Of a stretch of 16,541 nucleotides of DNA, positions 15,450 through 16,541 are shown in pieces. The position numbers were made by a program, and so were the translations under genes. This DNA is from Bacteroidota bacterium (lineage in GTDB: Bacteria > Bacteroidota > Ignavibacteria > UBA10030 > UBA8401), in assembly GCA_030824295.1 (NCBI GenBank), contig JAVBYA010000471.1, positions 1-16,541 of the forward strand. The letters run 5' to 3'. The notes beneath the pieces were generated by a model. It had not been told where the DNA came from. It was given only the letters and a program-made list of their open reading frames with translations, and ran no database searches. Positions within the stretch are counted from its first letter, which is position 1; each line of letters opens with the position of its first letter.

Positions 15450-16052
15450 ATGGATCAAGAGACCATCACACGATTACTGTTTGCCGTACCGTTCTATGCC
15501 ATCGTTGCATACGGCGGATATCATCGGCACAAAGCGCATGTGCAGAACGACCGGTTCGAGCGGATGAAGAACGAAGGTCCGGTCACTTTTCTGATGTTAC
15601 GGGTATTGGGATTCGCCCTTTGGCTGATCTGCTTCTTCTTCCCGATCGTACCGGGACTGTTCGCATCCTTCCGGTTCGAGCCGGTGCCGCTGCTCCGCTG
15701 GACCGGCTATGTTCTTGCTCTCATCTCCATTCCCATGGGTTATTCGGTCTTCCGGTCCATCGGCAGGAACATCACCGATACGGTACAGACCCGCGCGCAG
15801 CATGAGCTGATCACGCACGGCATCTACCGGTTCATCCGGCACCCTCTCTATACGACCGGATTCTTATTGTTCTTCGGACTCGGACTGTTCGCAGGTTTGA
15901 TGCCGGTTCTGTTCCTCTCTGTCGTTGTGCTGATCACTTTGTATGTCCGCACATTCACGGAAGAACAATTCCTTATTGCACAGTTCGGAGAACGATACGT
16001 CCAATACCGGACGCGCACCGGGAAGTTCTTCCCGAAGTTCATCCACCTATAA
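15450..16052 (+). CDS. Isoprenylcysteine carboxyl methyltransferase-like (ICMT/PEMT-fold) membrane protein
   Basis: A 200-aa protein with about five hydrophobic segments and the C-terminal signature of the ICMT/PEMT integral-membrane methyltransferase fold: HELITHGIYRFIRHPLY (118-134), two membrane helices, then EEQFLIAQFGERYVQYRTRTGKFFP (171-195; His131, Glu171-172 and Arg/Tyr pattern conserved). Family members use S-adenosylmethionine to methylate membrane-embedded substrates, but many bacterial ones have no known substrate. A very strong ribosome binding site, GGAGGAGG (15437-15444), precedes the ATG, unlike the weaker sites of its neighbours. It lies 20 bp after feoB and 11 bp before the outer-membrane gene, so it is probably in the same operon; why it is there is unknown. 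Confidence 0.83.
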   Translation: MDQETITRLLFAVPFYAIVAYGGYHRHKAHVQNDRFERMKNEGPVTFLMLRVLGFALWLICFFFPIVPGLFASFRFEPVPLLRWTGYVLALISIPMGYSVFRSIGRNITDTVQTRAQHELITHGIYRFIRHPLYTTGFLLFFGLGLFAGLMPVLFLSVVVLITLYVRTFTEEQFLIAQFGERYVQYRTRTGKFFPKFIHL

Positions 16053-16063
16053 CAGGAGCGGTC

Positions 16064-16541
16064 ATGATGCGGACGTTCATTCTTATGCTGGTGTTGACCC
16101 TTCCCGTCCTGGCGCAGGAGTTCACGAAAGCGATCGAAGATAATTCCTTCTTCATCGAAGAGGCATACAATCAGGAAGCCGGGGTGGTGCAGCATATCTT
16201 CAACGGTGCGTCTATGGATCCGGGAACGCTCACGGAGATGAGTTTCACGCAGGAATGGCCGGCGTTCAGCCGCGCACATCAGATCAGCATCACGCTGCCG
16301 TATCTCTCTCAGTCCGCACCGAGCGCGAACGGTGTCGGCGATATGATGGTGAACTACAGATACCAGGCGGTGGATGGACCGGGCCTCGCCGTCTCTCCGC
16401 GTCTCTCGCTCATCCTTCCAACTGGTGATAATGCCAACGGATTCGGCACCGGTCAGGCCGGAATGCAGGTCAATCTTCCCGTCAGCAAACGATGGACGGA
16501 TGAGTTCATCACCCATGCAAATGCCGGTTTCACCTATGTGC
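16064..16541 (+). CDS. Outer-membrane beta-barrel-like protein, partial
   Basis: The frame is open from the ATG at 16064 to the window end (159 codons), so the C-terminus is missing. Residues 1-18 are a signal peptide (RTFILMLVLTLPVLAQ). The mature part shows alternating strands with aromatic and polar residues (FTQEWPAF, ISITLPYL, MVNYRYQAV, SPRLSLILPTGD, GMQVNLPVSKRW), including the LPTGD turn typical of MetA-pathway/transporter-like barrels (Phenol_MetA_deg type). Assignment to that family is by pattern only. AGGAG (16054-16058) lies 5 nt before the first ATG and 8 nt before a second ATG at 16067, which may be the true start. It follows the ICMT-like gene by 11 bp and could give a metal or small-molecule route across the outer membrane, but no substrate can be read. 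Confidence 0.72.
   Translation, partial: MMRTFILMLVLTLPVLAQEFTKAIEDNSFFIEEAYNQEAGVVQHIFNGASMDPGTLTEMSFTQEWPAFSRAHQISITLPYLSQSAPSANGVGDMMVNYRYQAVDGPGLAVSPRLSLILPTGDNANGFGTGQAGMQVNLPVSKRWTDEFITHANAGFTYV

Overview
This 16.5 kb window comes from a moderately GC-rich Gram-negative bacterium. Signal peptides and a beta-barrel-type outer-membrane protein point to a double membrane. Many starts lack a strong Shine-Dalgarno sequence. The gene mix (Lhr helicase, KirBac-type channel, split FeoB, DtxR-family regulators) would fit the Bacteroidota/Ignavibacteria/Kapabacteria area, but that placement is a guess from style. I see no rRNA, tRNA, CRISPR array, complete insertion sequence or phage gene.

Layout. 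At the left edge a leftward REC-PAS signalling protein is cut by the window and is divergent from a very long Lhr-type helicase (635-5293). A 294-bp AT-richer gap (5294-5587) follows, holding nested palindromes, a promoter-like pair and a short in-frame remnant. Next come a secreted amidase-signature enzyme (5588-7222) and, convergent to it with only 14 bp between, a secreted formylglycine-generating-enzyme-like protein that lacks the catalytic cysteines (7237-8139). Divergent from that is a tight three-gene group: a methyltransferase with a hydrophobic C-terminal segment, an inward-rectifier potassium channel and a YacP/NYN-type RNase-like protein (8359-10633).

The right third is the most interesting part: an apparent metal-homeostasis operon (10766 to the window end). 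Its promoter has a consensus -35 (TTGACA) and is overlapped by a palindrome, AATTTAGG-ATAA-CCTAAATT, that looks like a DtxR/MntR-family operator. The genes run in order: short CDF-like cation transporter; cytosolic DtxR/MntR-like regulator with a C-terminal SH3-like region; a second DtxR-like protein that begins with a transmembrane helix and ends in a FeoA domain; FeoB GTPase domain; FeoB membrane domain (FeoB split in two by an ATGA overlap); an isoprenylcysteine-methyltransferase-like membrane protein; and an outer-membrane beta-barrel-like protein cut by the window.

Reading of the system (inference): the soluble regulator probably senses intracellular metal and represses the whole operon through the palindrome. 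The membrane-anchored DtxR-FeoA fusion would sit beside FeoB, supplying the FeoA function and perhaps gating iron uptake by metal occupancy, or tethering operon DNA to the transporter. Having a predicted efflux-type carrier first and the Fe(II) importer later in one transcript is a puzzle worth testing.
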